NCBI RefSeq assembly: GCF_022953055.1
Contig: NZ_JALJEJ010000015.1
Location: 1 to 64,000 of the forward strand
Length of the DNA: 64,000 nt
Direction: 5' to 3'
Source of the DNA: Mucilaginibacter straminoryzae
GTDB lineage: Bacteria; Bacteroidota; Bacteroidia; Sphingobacteriales; Sphingobacteriaceae
Both the position numbers and the translations under genes were made by a program. Positions 50,539 through 59,608 of this stretch are shown here, piece by piece; position 1 is the stretch's first letter, and the number at the start of each line of letters is the position of its first letter. The notes beneath the pieces are model-generated. The model was given only the letters and a program-made list of their open reading frames with translations, did not search any database and was not told where the DNA came from.

Positions 50539-51990
50539 TTGCCATATATCCGCCTGCTCTTCTGCTGCCTGATCTTCTGGGGTTTCTCCGGCTCACAGGC
50601 TACTGCGCGGGTTCTGCCTTCGGTATTTATCTTCATTACCAATTACCCGGTATGTCCGGGTGAACCGATTATTATCAAGGCAACGCCCTCTGATCTGGGC
50701 ACGAATTTAACTTACCAATGGCGGATAAACGGCGTGGCAAAAGGCACAAACAGTGATACCTTTACGATTGATGCCACTATGATTAACATTACGCCGGATG
50801 ATATCATCGATTGTGTGGTAACAGATAATGTAACGGGGCAACAGGCTACCTCTAATAAACTGACTAAAGTAGAGCGGCTGGTATATTCTGCGCCGTATGC
50901 AGAAATCTTTTTTGCAGGAGTGGGCAACACCGGGCTGGCCTGTAAAAACTCGTTGTTATTTGTCGGTTCGTATATCCATTTTAATTATAATTATTCAATT
51001 GCCGACATCAATTTAAATGTGAAATACACCCTTGAATGGATGGTTAACGGGGTAGTGGTACAACAGCCTGTTGCAGGCTACTTTGATGGCAATACGTTAA
51101 AAAACGGCGATCAGATTACTTTGCGGGTTACAATAAGCGGCAAATGCAAACCATTTGAGCAAGTCACCTCAAATGCACTGACGATAACGGCGGTACCTTC
51201 GCCAACGGTAGCTATCAGTTCAGACGGCAGTGCCTGCGTTGGCTTAGTAGCACAATATAAGGCCACCGTTACCGATGCCGTTTCGCCAACCTATCAATGG
51301 TTGGTTAACGGTAATAAAGCGGGCACCAACTCGCCGAATTTTTCCAGTTCCACCCTTGCATTAAATGATGTAGTCAGCTGTAAAGTAACCAGCAATTCGC
51401 AATGCGGGCCATTAGAAGCAACTTCTAACCAGATCACGGTAAGCGGTGCTCAGTCATATGTCAATTCAGTAAGCATCTCTTCCTCTGCGGTCAACAACTT
51501 TATTACCGAGGGGCAAACCGTAACTTTCACGGCGAATAATTCCTATAAGGGGAACGTCAATTTTCAATGGTATGTGAATAATCTGCCCGTTGGCAACAAT
51601 AGCCCGATATTTACCTCATCAAACCTTACCCTTGGCGATAAGGTGAGCTGTACGGTAACCACCACGGATAATTGCGTGGTGCCGCAGACGGTCACCTCTA
51701 ACCGAATCACCATTCTGATGATCAAGCCCATCGTTATTCCCAACGCGTTTACACCTAACGGCGATGGCATTAACGATAAATGGACTATACTACCTTTATT
51801 GGCTTATCCGCAAAGCCTTACACAGGTGTTTAACCGGTACGGCGCTGTAGTTTATCAGTCGGTGGGCTATACCGATGGCTGGGACGGTACCTTTAACGGG
51901 AAGCCTTTACCCGTTGGCGTTTACTATTACATTATCCGGGTTGACGATAAAACGCCGCCCTTCAGGGGCAGCCTGAGTTTGTTACGATAG
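50539..51990 (+). CDS. Secreted protein with gliding-motility (CHU_C) C-terminal domain, copy 1
   Basis: 483 residues. A signal peptide (LLFCCLIFWGFSGSQATA) precedes several Ig-like/PKD-like modules, each with a YQWxxNG strand (about 68, 242, 340). A C-terminal CHU_C domain follows (VIPNAFTPNGDGINDKWTI near 398, VFNRYGAVVYQS, GWDGTFNGKPLPVGVYYYII). CHU_C ends are type IX secretion signals of Bacteroidota. The start is TTG; no ATG precedes the signal peptide. It is a tandem paralogue of the next gene. Confidence 0.88.
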   Translation: MPYIRLLFCCLIFWGFSGSQATARVLPSVFIFITNYPVCPGEPIIIKATPSDLGTNLTYQWRINGVAKGTNSDTFTIDATMINITPDDIIDCVVTDNVTGQQATSNKLTKVERLVYSAPYAEIFFAGVGNTGLACKNSLLFVGSYIHFNYNYSIADINLNVKYTLEWMVNGVVVQQPVAGYFDGNTLKNGDQITLRVTISGKCKPFEQVTSNALTITAVPSPTVAISSDGSACVGLVAQYKATVTDAVSPTYQWLVNGNKAGTNSPNFSSSTLALNDVVSCKVTSNSQCGPLEATSNQITVSGAQSYVNSVSISSSAVNNFITEGQTVTFTANNSYKGNVNFQWYVNNLPVGNNSPIFTSSNLTLGDKVSCTVTTTDNCVVPQTVTSNRITILMIKPIVIPNAFTPNGDGINDKWTILPLLAYPQSLTQVFNRYGAVVYQSVGYTDGWDGTFNGKPLPVGVYYYIIRVDDKTPPFRGSLSLLR

Positions 51991-52066
51991 TCCTAAAAAG
52001 GGTCTTTTATTTATTTTATACACCGCGCCACTTTATTACCTTTATAAACCACACTATTACACCTGC

Positions 52067-53536
52067 TTGTATTGTAAACGCTTTATACCGGCTTTCATCT
52101 TTCTGCTGATGACGTTGACGTTTATCGGCAGGGCAGATGGTGCTGCAAGGTTGCCCGGATCCGCCGACAGTTATGTGATCATCTCCCAGAGAGATTACCC
52201 TACTTGCGAGGGTAATCCGATCATTATCGACGCAGCAGCTTTTTATATGGGACCTCATTTAAGTTATGTATGGCGTGTAAATGGCCTGATTCAACCTAAT
52301 CAGAACAGTAGCAGCCTGGTTATTGACAACGTGAATGTTAAGGTTGCGCTAACAGACATTGTAGATTGCGTGGTTACTGATAACGATTCTGGTCAGGCGA
52401 TAACTTCGAACCAGTTAACAAACGTAGTAACAGCCAAATACTATAAGCCCAGTGCGCAAATTTATTTCATGGACACTTTCAGCGGTGGCGAAAGAACCAT
52501 TTGCCCGGATGTTGCTGTTGCAATTGGTACTTCTACCTCATTTAATTACAATTTAGTGCCTGTAAGCCTTCAGTACCAGTGGCTGATCAATGGCCAACCT
52601 ATCGATAATAAGAAGTCCTTTTTAGAAAATTACCCCTATAAAGACGGCGATAAGGTAGTTTGCAATGTAATCATGATCAGCAAATGCCTTGCACGGGATT
52701 CTGCCATTTCCAACGAAATTACGATACACCTTAATCCTACCCCTGCCATAACCATCAGTTCAGCCGATGGTGGCTGCGCTGGCACCACGCAGGTTTATAA
52801 AGCTACTGTCACCAACCCAGGTACTGCACCCGCTTACGAGTGGATGATCAACGGCGGAAAGGCTGGCACTAATTCAGCCACCTTTACCAGCAGCACATTA
52901 AAAACCAATGATGTGATTACCTGTAAATTCACTACCAAAAACTTTTGCGGCAATGCAGAAGCATTATCTAACCCGGTAGTGGTTGCCGATATTACGGCTG
53001 TAAAAAGTAATACCGTAAGCATCAGTTCATCCGCGCCTGGTAATTTTATCACCGAGGGGCAAACCGTTTATTTCACTGCGAACCCAACCTACCAGGGCAA
53101 CCTTAGTTACCAATGGTTTGTGAACGGCAAAGCCTCTGGTTATGACGGGCCAACTTTTTTATCATCTACGTTAACCATTGGCGACAAGGTTTATTGCGTA
53201 GCTACCGCGACAGAAAATTGCGTTGTGCCGCGGTCGGCCACCTCAAATGTGATCACCATTCTGATGCACAAACCCATTATTGTGCCCAATGCGTTTACCC
53301 CCAACGGCGATGGCATTAACGATACGTGGGATTTACTGCCACTGCTGGCCTACCCGGATTGCAACATCCGGGTGTTTAACCGATATGGCGCCCTGGTTTA
53401 CCAATCAATTGGTTATACCCAGGGATGGGACGGCACCCTTAACGGCAAACCCTTACCGGTAGGTGTTTATTATTACATCATCAAACCCGGTGGTCAGACG
53501 CCCCCGTTCTCGGGCAGCGTAAGCATTATCCGTTAA
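52067..53536 (+). CDS. Secreted protein with gliding-motility (CHU_C) C-terminal domain, copy 2
   Basis: 489 residues. A signal peptide (FIPAFIFLLMTLTFIGRADG) is followed by Ig-like modules with YVWRVNG, YQWLING, YEWMING and YQWFVNG strands. The C-terminal CHU_C domain contains VPNAFTPNGDGINDTWDL near 405 and ends GSVSIIR. It resembles copy 1 along its whole length, most strongly over the last 180 residues, so the pair arose by tandem duplication. This gene too starts with TTG. Probably a cell-surface adhesin or glycan-binding protein exported by type IX secretion. Confidence 0.88.
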   Translation: MYCKRFIPAFIFLLMTLTFIGRADGAARLPGSADSYVIISQRDYPTCEGNPIIIDAAAFYMGPHLSYVWRVNGLIQPNQNSSSLVIDNVNVKVALTDIVDCVVTDNDSGQAITSNQLTNVVTAKYYKPSAQIYFMDTFSGGERTICPDVAVAIGTSTSFNYNLVPVSLQYQWLINGQPIDNKKSFLENYPYKDGDKVVCNVIMISKCLARDSAISNEITIHLNPTPAITISSADGGCAGTTQVYKATVTNPGTAPAYEWMINGGKAGTNSATFTSSTLKTNDVITCKFTTKNFCGNAEALSNPVVVADITAVKSNTVSISSSAPGNFITEGQTVYFTANPTYQGNLSYQWFVNGKASGYDGPTFLSSTLTIGDKVYCVATATENCVVPRSATSNVITILMHKPIIVPNAFTPNGDGINDTWDLLPLLAYPDCNIRVFNRYGALVYQSIGYTQGWDGTLNGKPLPVGVYYYIIKPGGQTPPFSGSVSIIR

Positions 53537-53554
53537 AGCAGATTACCCGGAAGT

Positions 53555-54184
53555 TCATTGAACCCTTTTCATATCAGGGTGCATGGAAATATAAGCAGCC
53601 GTACTATCGCCCTTGGTATGGATCAATACACCGGTACATTTACCGCTGTTATTCATTTCAAAGCCTATTCCCTTGCTACGGTCGTCATAAATACGCAGCG
53701 TATCTTTCCCGTTAGCATAAACAATCGCCTGTTTGGTTTTGAAATGATCTTCTACCTGTGGCAATGTGCTGCCTACGCCTAAACGTTCCTCTGTTTTAAA
53801 CCATGGCGAAGTAACACGGATGATTTTTACCCTTGCGATGTTTTCATCTGCGGCCCCCATATTACGGTGCGAATAGATATCGGTCTGGTACGGGCTGTTG
53901 GGTTCTTTAGACAACCACGTAGCCATAGCTGAACCCATTGCTGCGTCGCTTTTATCAGGCTTACCCAGGCGAAGGATAACAGAATCTACATTTTCGTTCA
54001 AATGCGTCCCGCCGATGCGCTCCCCTGGAACAATCAGTTTATCGGCAGTAACAGGGTTTTCTTTGGCGGCGGATACGTTGGGGCTATCGGCCGAAGCAGA
54101 ATCTGCGAGGAGATATGTTTTCTTGGCGTGGCCGCAAGCAGCAAGAAACAGCGCGGCTAATACGGTGATATTTCTGATTTGCAT
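53555..54184 (-). CDS. Lipoprotein, 209 aa
   Basis: A lipoprotein leader (ITVLAALFLAAC, lipidated Cys at about 17) precedes a low-complexity Ser/Ala segment. A soluble domain follows with VPGERIGGTHLNENVDSVILRLGKPDKSDA (about 52-82) and GVGSTLPQVEDHF (about 137-149). Two such G-x-L-x-ExV/D repeats resemble the SmpA/OmlA-type BamE-like fold, but this is only suggestive. The gene converges on the CHU_C pair. Confidence 0.65.
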   Translation of the reverse strand: MQIRNITVLAALFLAACGHAKKTYLLADSASADSPNVSAAKENPVTADKLIVPGERIGGTHLNENVDSVILRLGKPDKSDAAMGSAMATWLSKEPNSPYQTDIYSHRNMGAADENIARVKIIRVTSPWFKTEERLGVGSTLPQVEDHFKTKQAIVYANGKDTLRIYDDRSKGIGFEMNNSGKCTGVLIHTKGDSTAAYISMHPDMKRVQ

Positions 54185-54238
54185 ATCACAAAACTATCAA
54201 TTGTTGTGCCGCAGAATTAATTTCATTTCCTCAAAATC

Positions 54239-54335
54239 GAGGATTGCTTCGTCTCCCAATAGTGATCGGAATCCTCGCAAAGACGTTAGCCGTACTGTCG
54301 TCATTGCGATCCGCCGGTTGGCGGAGAAGCAATCA
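54239..54335. repeat. REP-like palindromic element, rearranged copy
   Basis: The GATTGCTTCGTC-type half (54242-54253) lies left, and the CGTCATTGCGAT...GAAGCAATC half (54299-54334) lies right. That is the reverse order of the complete copy at 27996-28091. The right half keeps the internal CCGCC...GGCGG hairpin. The rest of 54185-54462 shows nothing else. Confidence 0.65.
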
Positions 54336-54462
54336 CTAACTACCCAAGTTTAAAAACAACACCCGGATCCTACTACTTGTCGTTAAGGGCTTTGATTGTA
54401 AACTATTTAAATTTTGCTTCTTCCGTATTACGCTCTGTTTTTAATATAATTTAAGTAAGACG

Positions 54463-54942
54463 TCAATTGAGCAAACTTGCACGCGATAGCTTAAAATAAA
54501 TATAGGAAAACACTACCCCGCCAAGAACTGCTCCTGACAGGTAGATCGGCAGCATGCTTAAATCGAAACGGGCACCGGTTAGCCTGATGCCGTAGCCTCT
54601 TGAAAGATCTGCCGGTAATAGGGCAAGCACCAGCAAAACGGCGATAACGGCAATGATGATACTGCCTGTATAAAACGACAAACGGCTTTTTTTGATAATG
54701 CTTCTACTAAGGATATATAACACGGCAAAAACGGCTATGATAGAGAGTTTTACCACGGGGCCCATATCGTCTGCAATTTCCCAGATGTTTCTTAAACCGT
54801 TGATTACCGGGTTTTGATGAAAACTTCTATGCGGGATTGGTGAAAAGAAATAAACTAAGGTGCTGGTACCGAAAACCAGGGCCACCCAGCCGCCTAATAA
54901 AGATTTTAGAGTTATTGAAAGAGTGCTTTCGGATTTAGTCAT
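54463..54942 (-). CDS. Membrane protein of unknown function, 159 aa
   Basis: Four hydrophobic spans at about 13-31, 63-81, 90-109 and 131-150, with a loop between spans 1 and 2 (SPIPHRSFHQNP). No family recognised. Hydrophobicity pattern and an ATG start support a real gene. It lies in a run of small membrane proteins on the minus strand (54463-56131) but has a 180-bp gap from its neighbour. Confidence 0.6.
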   Translation of the reverse strand: MTKSESTLSITLKSLLGGWVALVFGTSTLVYFFSPIPHRSFHQNPVINGLRNIWEIADDMGPVVKLSIIAVFAVLYILSRSIIKKSRLSFYTGSIIIAVIAVLLVLALLPADLSRGYGIRLTGARFDLSMLPIYLSGAVLGGVVFSYIYFKLSRASLLN

Positions 54943-55121
54943 TTCAGTAAAAGGCTTACGTAAGTAATTTATCTACTGATTGGATAACTTCTAAATGCTG
55001 TTGTTACAGCAAGCCTTAAACCTTGCAATAAAATATAACTATTATAGCATATAGAATTTGGTTTTGCAAGTGATGAGATTGACGAATGGAAATTATTGCG
55101 CCATTACTATCCCGACCTTTT

Positions 55122-55883
55122 TCAATGCCCGGCATGCGTTGCAATGCCCACTATCAAACCGATTACAAGCGAGAGCAGCGAAGGTGATGCTGCTGCCATT
55201 ACAGCTCTGAACAGTAAGCTCTTTTTAGTGTAATCAGATTTTGAAAAGAACTGGTAATAAAACCATATACTGTAAACAAATGTAAAACCACCTACCGCGA
55301 TGTAATAGATAAATATCAGTCCACTAATGTTGGTATAGAAGATGGTAATGATGGTAAACAGCAAGGCCACGGTCAGCTCTGCAGAGGCTTTGTAGGAATT
55401 CAAAACCAGGTGCTCGGCATAATTAAACTTCCCTTTTTTAAACCATAAAAGACTGAAAACAGAAGTGATGGGGATGGTGATCAGCAATACCAGTTTGGGA
55501 TATTTCATCGAAAATTCCTCGAGCGCACTTACCGCGTTCCTCCCGGATTCTGGGACCAGATCCGTCAATTTGATGTGCGAATAATGGCTCACCAGGCTCG
55601 ACATCGCTAAAATCAGCAGCAAGAGCGTGATAAAGTTAAAATAGTTGGCCCGTTTTCCTAAAATGTACGCCCGTACGCTATGCCCTGGGTTTGTAAATAA
55701 TTCTTTAAGGGTATATAATACGCCTTTGTCCACATGCCATACCCCATGAACAAAATCATGGGTGACTACGTGTTTCAGCGAGTAGCGGTGCGTGCTGGAA
55801 ACTTGTCCGCAGTTTCCGCAATATTTTTCTGCCACCAGGTTGCCGCAGTTCAGACAGTGTGATGCTGTATTCTCCATAATCAT
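55122..55883 (-). CDS. DUF3667 membrane protein with zinc ribbon
   Basis: 253 residues. The N-terminal zinc ribbon CLNCGNLVAEKYCGNCGQ has four Cys in two CxxC pairs (about 10-31). YSLKHVVTHDFVHGVWHVDKGVLYTLKELFTNPG follows, the DUF3667 hallmark. Four to five membrane spans occupy residues 80-250. Function is unknown. It begins 2 bp after the stop codon of the small upstream gene, so the two are cotranscribed. Confidence 0.88.
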   Translation of the reverse strand: MIMENTASHCLNCGNLVAEKYCGNCGQVSSTHRYSLKHVVTHDFVHGVWHVDKGVLYTLKELFTNPGHSVRAYILGKRANYFNFITLLLLILAMSSLVSHYSHIKLTDLVPESGRNAVSALEEFSMKYPKLVLLITIPITSVFSLLWFKKGKFNYAEHLVLNSYKASAELTVALLFTIITIFYTNISGLIFIYYIAVGGFTFVYSIWFYYQFFSKSDYTKKSLLFRAVMAAASPSLLSLVIGLIVGIATHAGH

Positions 55884-55885
55884 CG

Positions 55886-56131
55886 TTAAGCCCGCCTTTT
55901 TAATTCCTCATCCATTTCCTTGATATTACTTAGTCCGGGTATTAAAAGCACGGCGCCGCTAAAACCGATGGCGATAAAAGCGTAATTTTTAGTCCGCAGC
56001 ACTGCGTAAATTTGTATCATAAAAGCAATAGCGATAATTACCACCAGTGTTACCTGTGCAGCCTTCGCTTTTTTCCTTTTCGTCAGTAACTCTTCGGTAG
56101 ATAAACTCTTTAGCAGATCTGTATTTTTCAT
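55886..56131 (-). CDS. Small two-span membrane protein, 81 aa
   Basis: An N-terminal LLKSLSTEELLTKRKKAKAAQ amphipathic helix, two hydrophobic spans (about 27-44 and 50-64) and a basic/acidic end (NIKEMDEELKRRA). This layout is common in small Bacteroidota proteins, sometimes named redox-active disulfide protein 2-like, although no Cys is present here. It is the first gene of a two-gene operon with the DUF3667 gene. Confidence 0.7.
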   Translation of the reverse strand: MKNTDLLKSLSTEELLTKRKKAKAAQVTLVVIIAIAFMIQIYAVLRTKNYAFIAIGFSGAVLLIPGLSNIKEMDEELKRRA

Positions 56132-56263
56132 GTGTTTAGTTGTAAGGTTTAATAAAAAGTGTGGTTATCGCTTAACCAACGGCTACTTCAAAATTCAGCA
56201 TTAGATCATTTTTGACCACTACACCCGGGTGTAGTTTTGTAAATTGCGCATGAGGAATGCTTT

Positions 56264-57025
56264 ATGAGCAATAAAGACTTTACAAGCCTGCTAACGAAGA
56301 ACCGCATTAAGCCTACTACCGGCGATGAACGGCCGCAGCAGCAACATTATCTCCCCATCATTAATGCTTTTTCGCGGCTGACATACGAAAGCATCTATAT
56401 TATTAATTATGAAACCATGGGGTTCGAGTATGTGTCGGAGAATCCTTTATTCTTATGCGGCTACACGCCGGACGAAGTGCTGGCGATGGGATACGATTTC
56501 TACTTTAAAAATGTACCGGAAAGCGATCTGGAACTGCTGACCATCATCAATAACGCAGGGTTTGATTTTTACGACAAATTACCCGCCGAAGAGCGGATGC
56601 GATATACCATTACTTATGATTTTCATTTGAACAGCAAGGAAGGAGATCAACTGCTGATCAATCATAAACTAACGCCGCTGTTTCTAAACGCAGATAATAA
56701 AATCCAGCTGGCGATGTGCGTGGTATCGCTTTCGCATCAGAAAAATGCGGGCAATATTTATATCCATAAGCAGGGCACTACCGACAAATGGGAATTGGAT
56801 ACGGTGCAGGCCATCTGGAGAAAAACGGTAAAGCCAAAACTGAACAAGCGGGAGCTGGAAATACTACATCTCCACGCCCGCGGGTTTTCTATTACTGAAA
56901 TTGCCGAAAAGCTGTTTGTGGTTGCCGATACCATTAAATATTACCGGCGGCGCATATTTGATAAGTTACAGGTAAGCAACATGTCAGAAGCGCTTCAGCA
57001 GGCAATTGACAGTAAAATAGTTTGA
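56264..57025 (+). CDS. LuxR-type regulator with PAS-like N-terminal domain
   Basis: 253 residues. The N-terminal half (about 25-160) resembles a PAS fold (YESIYIINYETMGFEYVSENPLFLCGYTPDEVLAMG). The C-terminal LuxR/GerE HTH is clear (LNKRELEILHLHARGFSITEIAEKLFVVADTIKYYRRRIFDKL at about 190-232). It probably senses a small molecule or redox state. It is divergent from the 81-aa membrane-protein gene. A single-domain response regulator gene converges from the right, 32 bp away. Confidence 0.88.
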   Translation: MSNKDFTSLLTKNRIKPTTGDERPQQQHYLPIINAFSRLTYESIYIINYETMGFEYVSENPLFLCGYTPDEVLAMGYDFYFKNVPESDLELLTIINNAGFDFYDKLPAEERMRYTITYDFHLNSKEGDQLLINHKLTPLFLNADNKIQLAMCVVSLSHQKNAGNIYIHKQGTTDKWELDTVQAIWRKTVKPKLNKRELEILHLHARGFSITEIAEKLFVVADTIKYYRRRIFDKLQVSNMSEALQQAIDSKIV

Positions 57026-57057
57026 AAAAACATCGTCCGAACAAATAAAACGAGCTA

Positions 57058-57435
57058 CTAAGAAGCAAGCAGCAAATCCATTTTAGCGGCCAATATTTCA
57101 AAGTCCTGCGGTTTTATAAATAGTGCATCACACTTAAATACATCCCTGGATATTTTACGGGTTTTGTACGTAGTGATCACAATAACAGGGATGTTTTTTA
57201 ACAGATGATCTGCTTTAAAATCCTCACAGATTATCGCGCACTCATAGCCAAGTAAAGTATAATCAAGGATAATTAAGTCGGGGCGAAATTTTGTGGCAAT
57301 ATCAAATACTGCATTGGGGTCGAAGGTTATTGATATATCCCAATTACCCGTAAATAGCAGTTCATCAACGATGTTTATCAGCCCGTTATCCTTATCGAGC
57401 AGTAAAACTCTCTTTTTTGTCTTAAGCAGTTCCAT
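57058..57435 (-). CDS. Single-domain response regulator
   Basis: 125 residues forming only a receiver domain. The acidic pocket is at about Asp14 and Asp16 (LLLDKDNG), and the phospho-acceptor is Asp58 in LIILDYTL. The conserved Thr/Lys region reads VIVITTYKTR and LFIKPQDF. No output domain, so it may act in a phosphorelay or by protein contact. No kinase is adjacent; it is convergent with the LuxR-type gene. Confidence 0.88.
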   Translation of the reverse strand: MELLKTKKRVLLLDKDNGLINIVDELLFTGNWDISITFDPNAVFDIATKFRPDLIILDYTLLGYECAIICEDFKADHLLKNIPVIVITTYKTRKISRDVFKCDALFIKPQDFEILAAKMDLLLAS

Positions 57436-57502
57436 ACGTTACTATTATGACCTAAAATTCAGGGCAATCAGGAATAATAAAACCCAATGTCCCGACGAGT
57501 CC

Positions 57503-57609
57503 GCGAATTGTGTCGACCAGTGAATTTGCAAGTAACTATCTGATAATTAACACTTTTTAACAGTTAAAAAACTTATCGGCACATATCCCCAGTTTGTCGA
57601 CACATTCGC
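57503..57609. promoter_or_regulatory. Nested inverted repeats upstream of the dioxygenase gene
   Basis: Outer arms GCGAATTGTGTCGAC (57503-57517) and GTCGACACATTCGC (57596-57609) are inverted repeats differing by one inserted base. Between them lies TTTTTAAC-A-GTTAAAAA, a near-perfect dyad. It sits between the divergent receiver and dioxygenase genes. Confidence 0.5.
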
Positions 57610-57677
57610 TTTTTCAGTTCTGTAACCAACCTATTTTCGATCAACAATTTTATTACAAACCCTAAAATGAATTGAAG

Positions 57678-58415
57678 ATGGAACGGAAAAATTTTTTAAA
57701 AAGCCTGATGATCGGCGCTGTCACTTCATCGGTACTGATAGACGCATGTAGCAAAGACAGTGATGTATCCCCTACAGACAGCAGCAGTTCATCATCCGGC
57801 ACCACAAGCTCATCCGGCAGTTCTGGCACCAGCAGTTGCAGTGTTGTACCTACAGAAACAGAAGGTCCTTTCCCTACACACACACCGGCATCATACGTAC
57901 GCAGCGATATTACGGATGGCCGCACCGGCTACAAGCTTACCATTAAAATCACCATTAATAACAGCAACAACAGTTGCAATGCCTTAGCTAACGCGTTGGT
58001 AGATATATGGCATTGCGATTCTGAAGGCAATTACTCTGAATATGGCGGTACCGCTATGCAAAGCACCAATTACACTTCAGTACACTTTCTACGTGGCCGG
58101 CAAACAACAGATAGCAGCGGACTGGTAACATTTACGTCTATTTTCCCGGGCTGGTACTCAGGCAGGGCCACGCATATCCATGTGCATGTCTATAATTCGT
58201 CGGGCACGTCATTAAAAGTTACTCAAATTGCCTTTCCGGAAGGCTCGGGTTCTGCAGTAACTGCTGTAAACGGCTACCAAAAAGGACTTACAGGTTATAC
58301 CTATAACGCACAGGACAACGTATTTAGCGATGGATACAGTTTAGAACTGGCTACCGTAACCGGTAATACCACAGACGGTTTTAATCTATCCATCAGCTTG
58401 TCTGTACCTGCGTAA
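57678..58415 (+). CDS. Intradiol ring-cleavage dioxygenase-like exported protein
   Basis: About 245 residues. The leader ERKNFLKSLMIGAVTSSVLIDAC looks like a Tat-like or lipoprotein signal (Cys at about 24). A Ser/Gly/Thr-rich linker follows. The intradiol domain has ETEGPFPTH near 61, VDIWHCDSEGNYSEY near 108 and FPGWYSGRATHIHVHV near 157. The probable iron ligands are Tyr119, Tyr160, His166 and His168. Such exported members may open catechol-like rings or act on unknown aromatics. Two small genes follow closely. Confidence 0.88.
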   Translation: MERKNFLKSLMIGAVTSSVLIDACSKDSDVSPTDSSSSSSGTTSSSGSSGTSSCSVVPTETEGPFPTHTPASYVRSDITDGRTGYKLTIKITINNSNNSCNALANALVDIWHCDSEGNYSEYGGTAMQSTNYTSVHFLRGRQTTDSSGLVTFTSIFPGWYSGRATHIHVHVYNSSGTSLKVTQIAFPEGSGSAVTAVNGYQKGLTGYTYNAQDNVFSDGYSLELATVTGNTTDGFNLSISLSVPA

Positions 58416-58424
58416 AACAAAAGT

Positions 58425-58928
58425 ATGGAAGGCATTATTGAGCTCCATTACCGCAAGGTAATTACCATCAACACTTCCGGCGCGTGGGAGAAACTGGTTT
58501 TCGAAGACTCGTTTACCGAGTTTAAACTACAGGCACAAAACTTTACCGTCGGTACGGCATATACCTCATACGCGCAGTTGCAAAGGCATGTTCCGCAGGC
58601 GGCACAACTTTCGGCAAGGGTAACGCCCGCCGTTAATGGCTATGTTAAACAGCTTGATGGCCTGATCCCAGATGTGCTAAATAACATCGGCAAACGTTTT
58701 CTTCGTTTCGACCAGTACCAGTTTGAATTAATTAATTCTGACATTACAGACAAGGCAAAACACCAGGTTGCCGTTAACTTTTACTCGCGCCGTCTGCGCT
58801 GGTACAAAACCATAGCCAACCTTTTGCTGGTTTCAGAAATGGATGAAGATGCCGGGGCTAAACAAACAAACCTGTTCGCCTTACCGCTATACGTAAACAT
58901 TAAATCATTTCAACCTTTTGAAGCATGA
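58425..58928 (+). CDS. Hypothetical protein, 167 aa
   Basis: Soluble, no signal peptide. A beta-rich start (GIIELHYRKVITINTSG) is followed by helices (LNNIGKRFLRFDQYQFELINSDITDKAKHQVAVNFYSRRLRWYKTIANLLLV). No family recognised. It starts 9 bp after the dioxygenase gene and its stop overlaps the start of the cupin-like gene (ATGA), so all three form one operon. Confidence 0.65.
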   Translation: MEGIIELHYRKVITINTSGAWEKLVFEDSFTEFKLQAQNFTVGTAYTSYAQLQRHVPQAAQLSARVTPAVNGYVKQLDGLIPDVLNNIGKRFLRFDQYQFELINSDITDKAKHQVAVNFYSRRLRWYKTIANLLLVSEMDEDAGAKQTNLFALPLYVNIKSFQPFEA

Positions 58929-59608
58929 AACTGACCATACCGGGCAAGTACTACACCGCAGATCAGCGGGGATTGTTACAAAGCAATGTGTTGCAACAGC
59001 ATTGCGTATTTAATTATGGAAATTACTACCACGAGGAACGCGAAGCGCGAGGCCTGTTAACCGCTTTTAACGACTGTACCCTCGCTGCCGGAAAAAAAGC
59101 AATGATCGGTGGTAACAAAGCCTCGCGGATCATACTTATCCCGGTTACCGGAAGCCTGATGTTCCAAAACGGTGGCCAGGGTACCGTAATGGTAGAAGTA
59201 GGACAAATATTGATTGATGACTTAACTGAAGGGGGCTATTTTGAGCTTTCTAATCCTTATGCCGATCATTGGATCAACTTTTTTCAAATCGAAATTGATC
59301 GTTCAGGCAACTCAATCGGTCCCGCTGTTCTGGCGTTTGATCTTGATCGACAACCCGGCTCGCTGATCCATGTTACGGACGAACACCCGGATACCCCGGA
59401 AATTTTCATTGGTCGCTTTAATGGTCGCCAGGAGGCCATACATTACATGAAGGGTAAAAACAACTCTTTTGCCTGCGTGGTGTCCGGTGCGTTTGAGCTT
59501 CAAGGCAGATTGCTACACCAGCGGGACTGCCTTGCCTTATGGGACGAGCAGGAAATAGAAATGGAAGCGCTGAGCAATAATGCGGTGATACTGTTTTTAA
59601 CCTTTTAG
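58925..59608 (+). CDS. Pirin/quercetinase-like cupin protein
   Basis: 227 residues with two cupin-like halves. Segment GLLTAFNDCTLAAGKKAMIGGNKASRIILIPVTGSLMFQ (about 43-82) and the C-terminal RLLHQRDCLALWDEQEIEMEALSNNAVILFLTF match YhhW-type pirin folds. The usual metal-binding His/Glu triad is not evident, so catalysis is uncertain. Translationally coupled to the preceding gene by a 4-bp overlap. The 3' end overlaps the converging LytTR gene by 12 bp. Confidence 0.6.
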   Translation: MKLTIPGKYYTADQRGLLQSNVLQQHCVFNYGNYYHEEREARGLLTAFNDCTLAAGKKAMIGGNKASRIILIPVTGSLMFQNGGQGTVMVEVGQILIDDLTEGGYFELSNPYADHWINFFQIEIDRSGNSIGPAVLAFDLDRQPGSLIHVTDEHPDTPEIFIGRFNGRQEAIHYMKGKNNSFACVVSGAFELQGRLLHQRDCLALWDEQEIEMEALSNNAVILFLTF

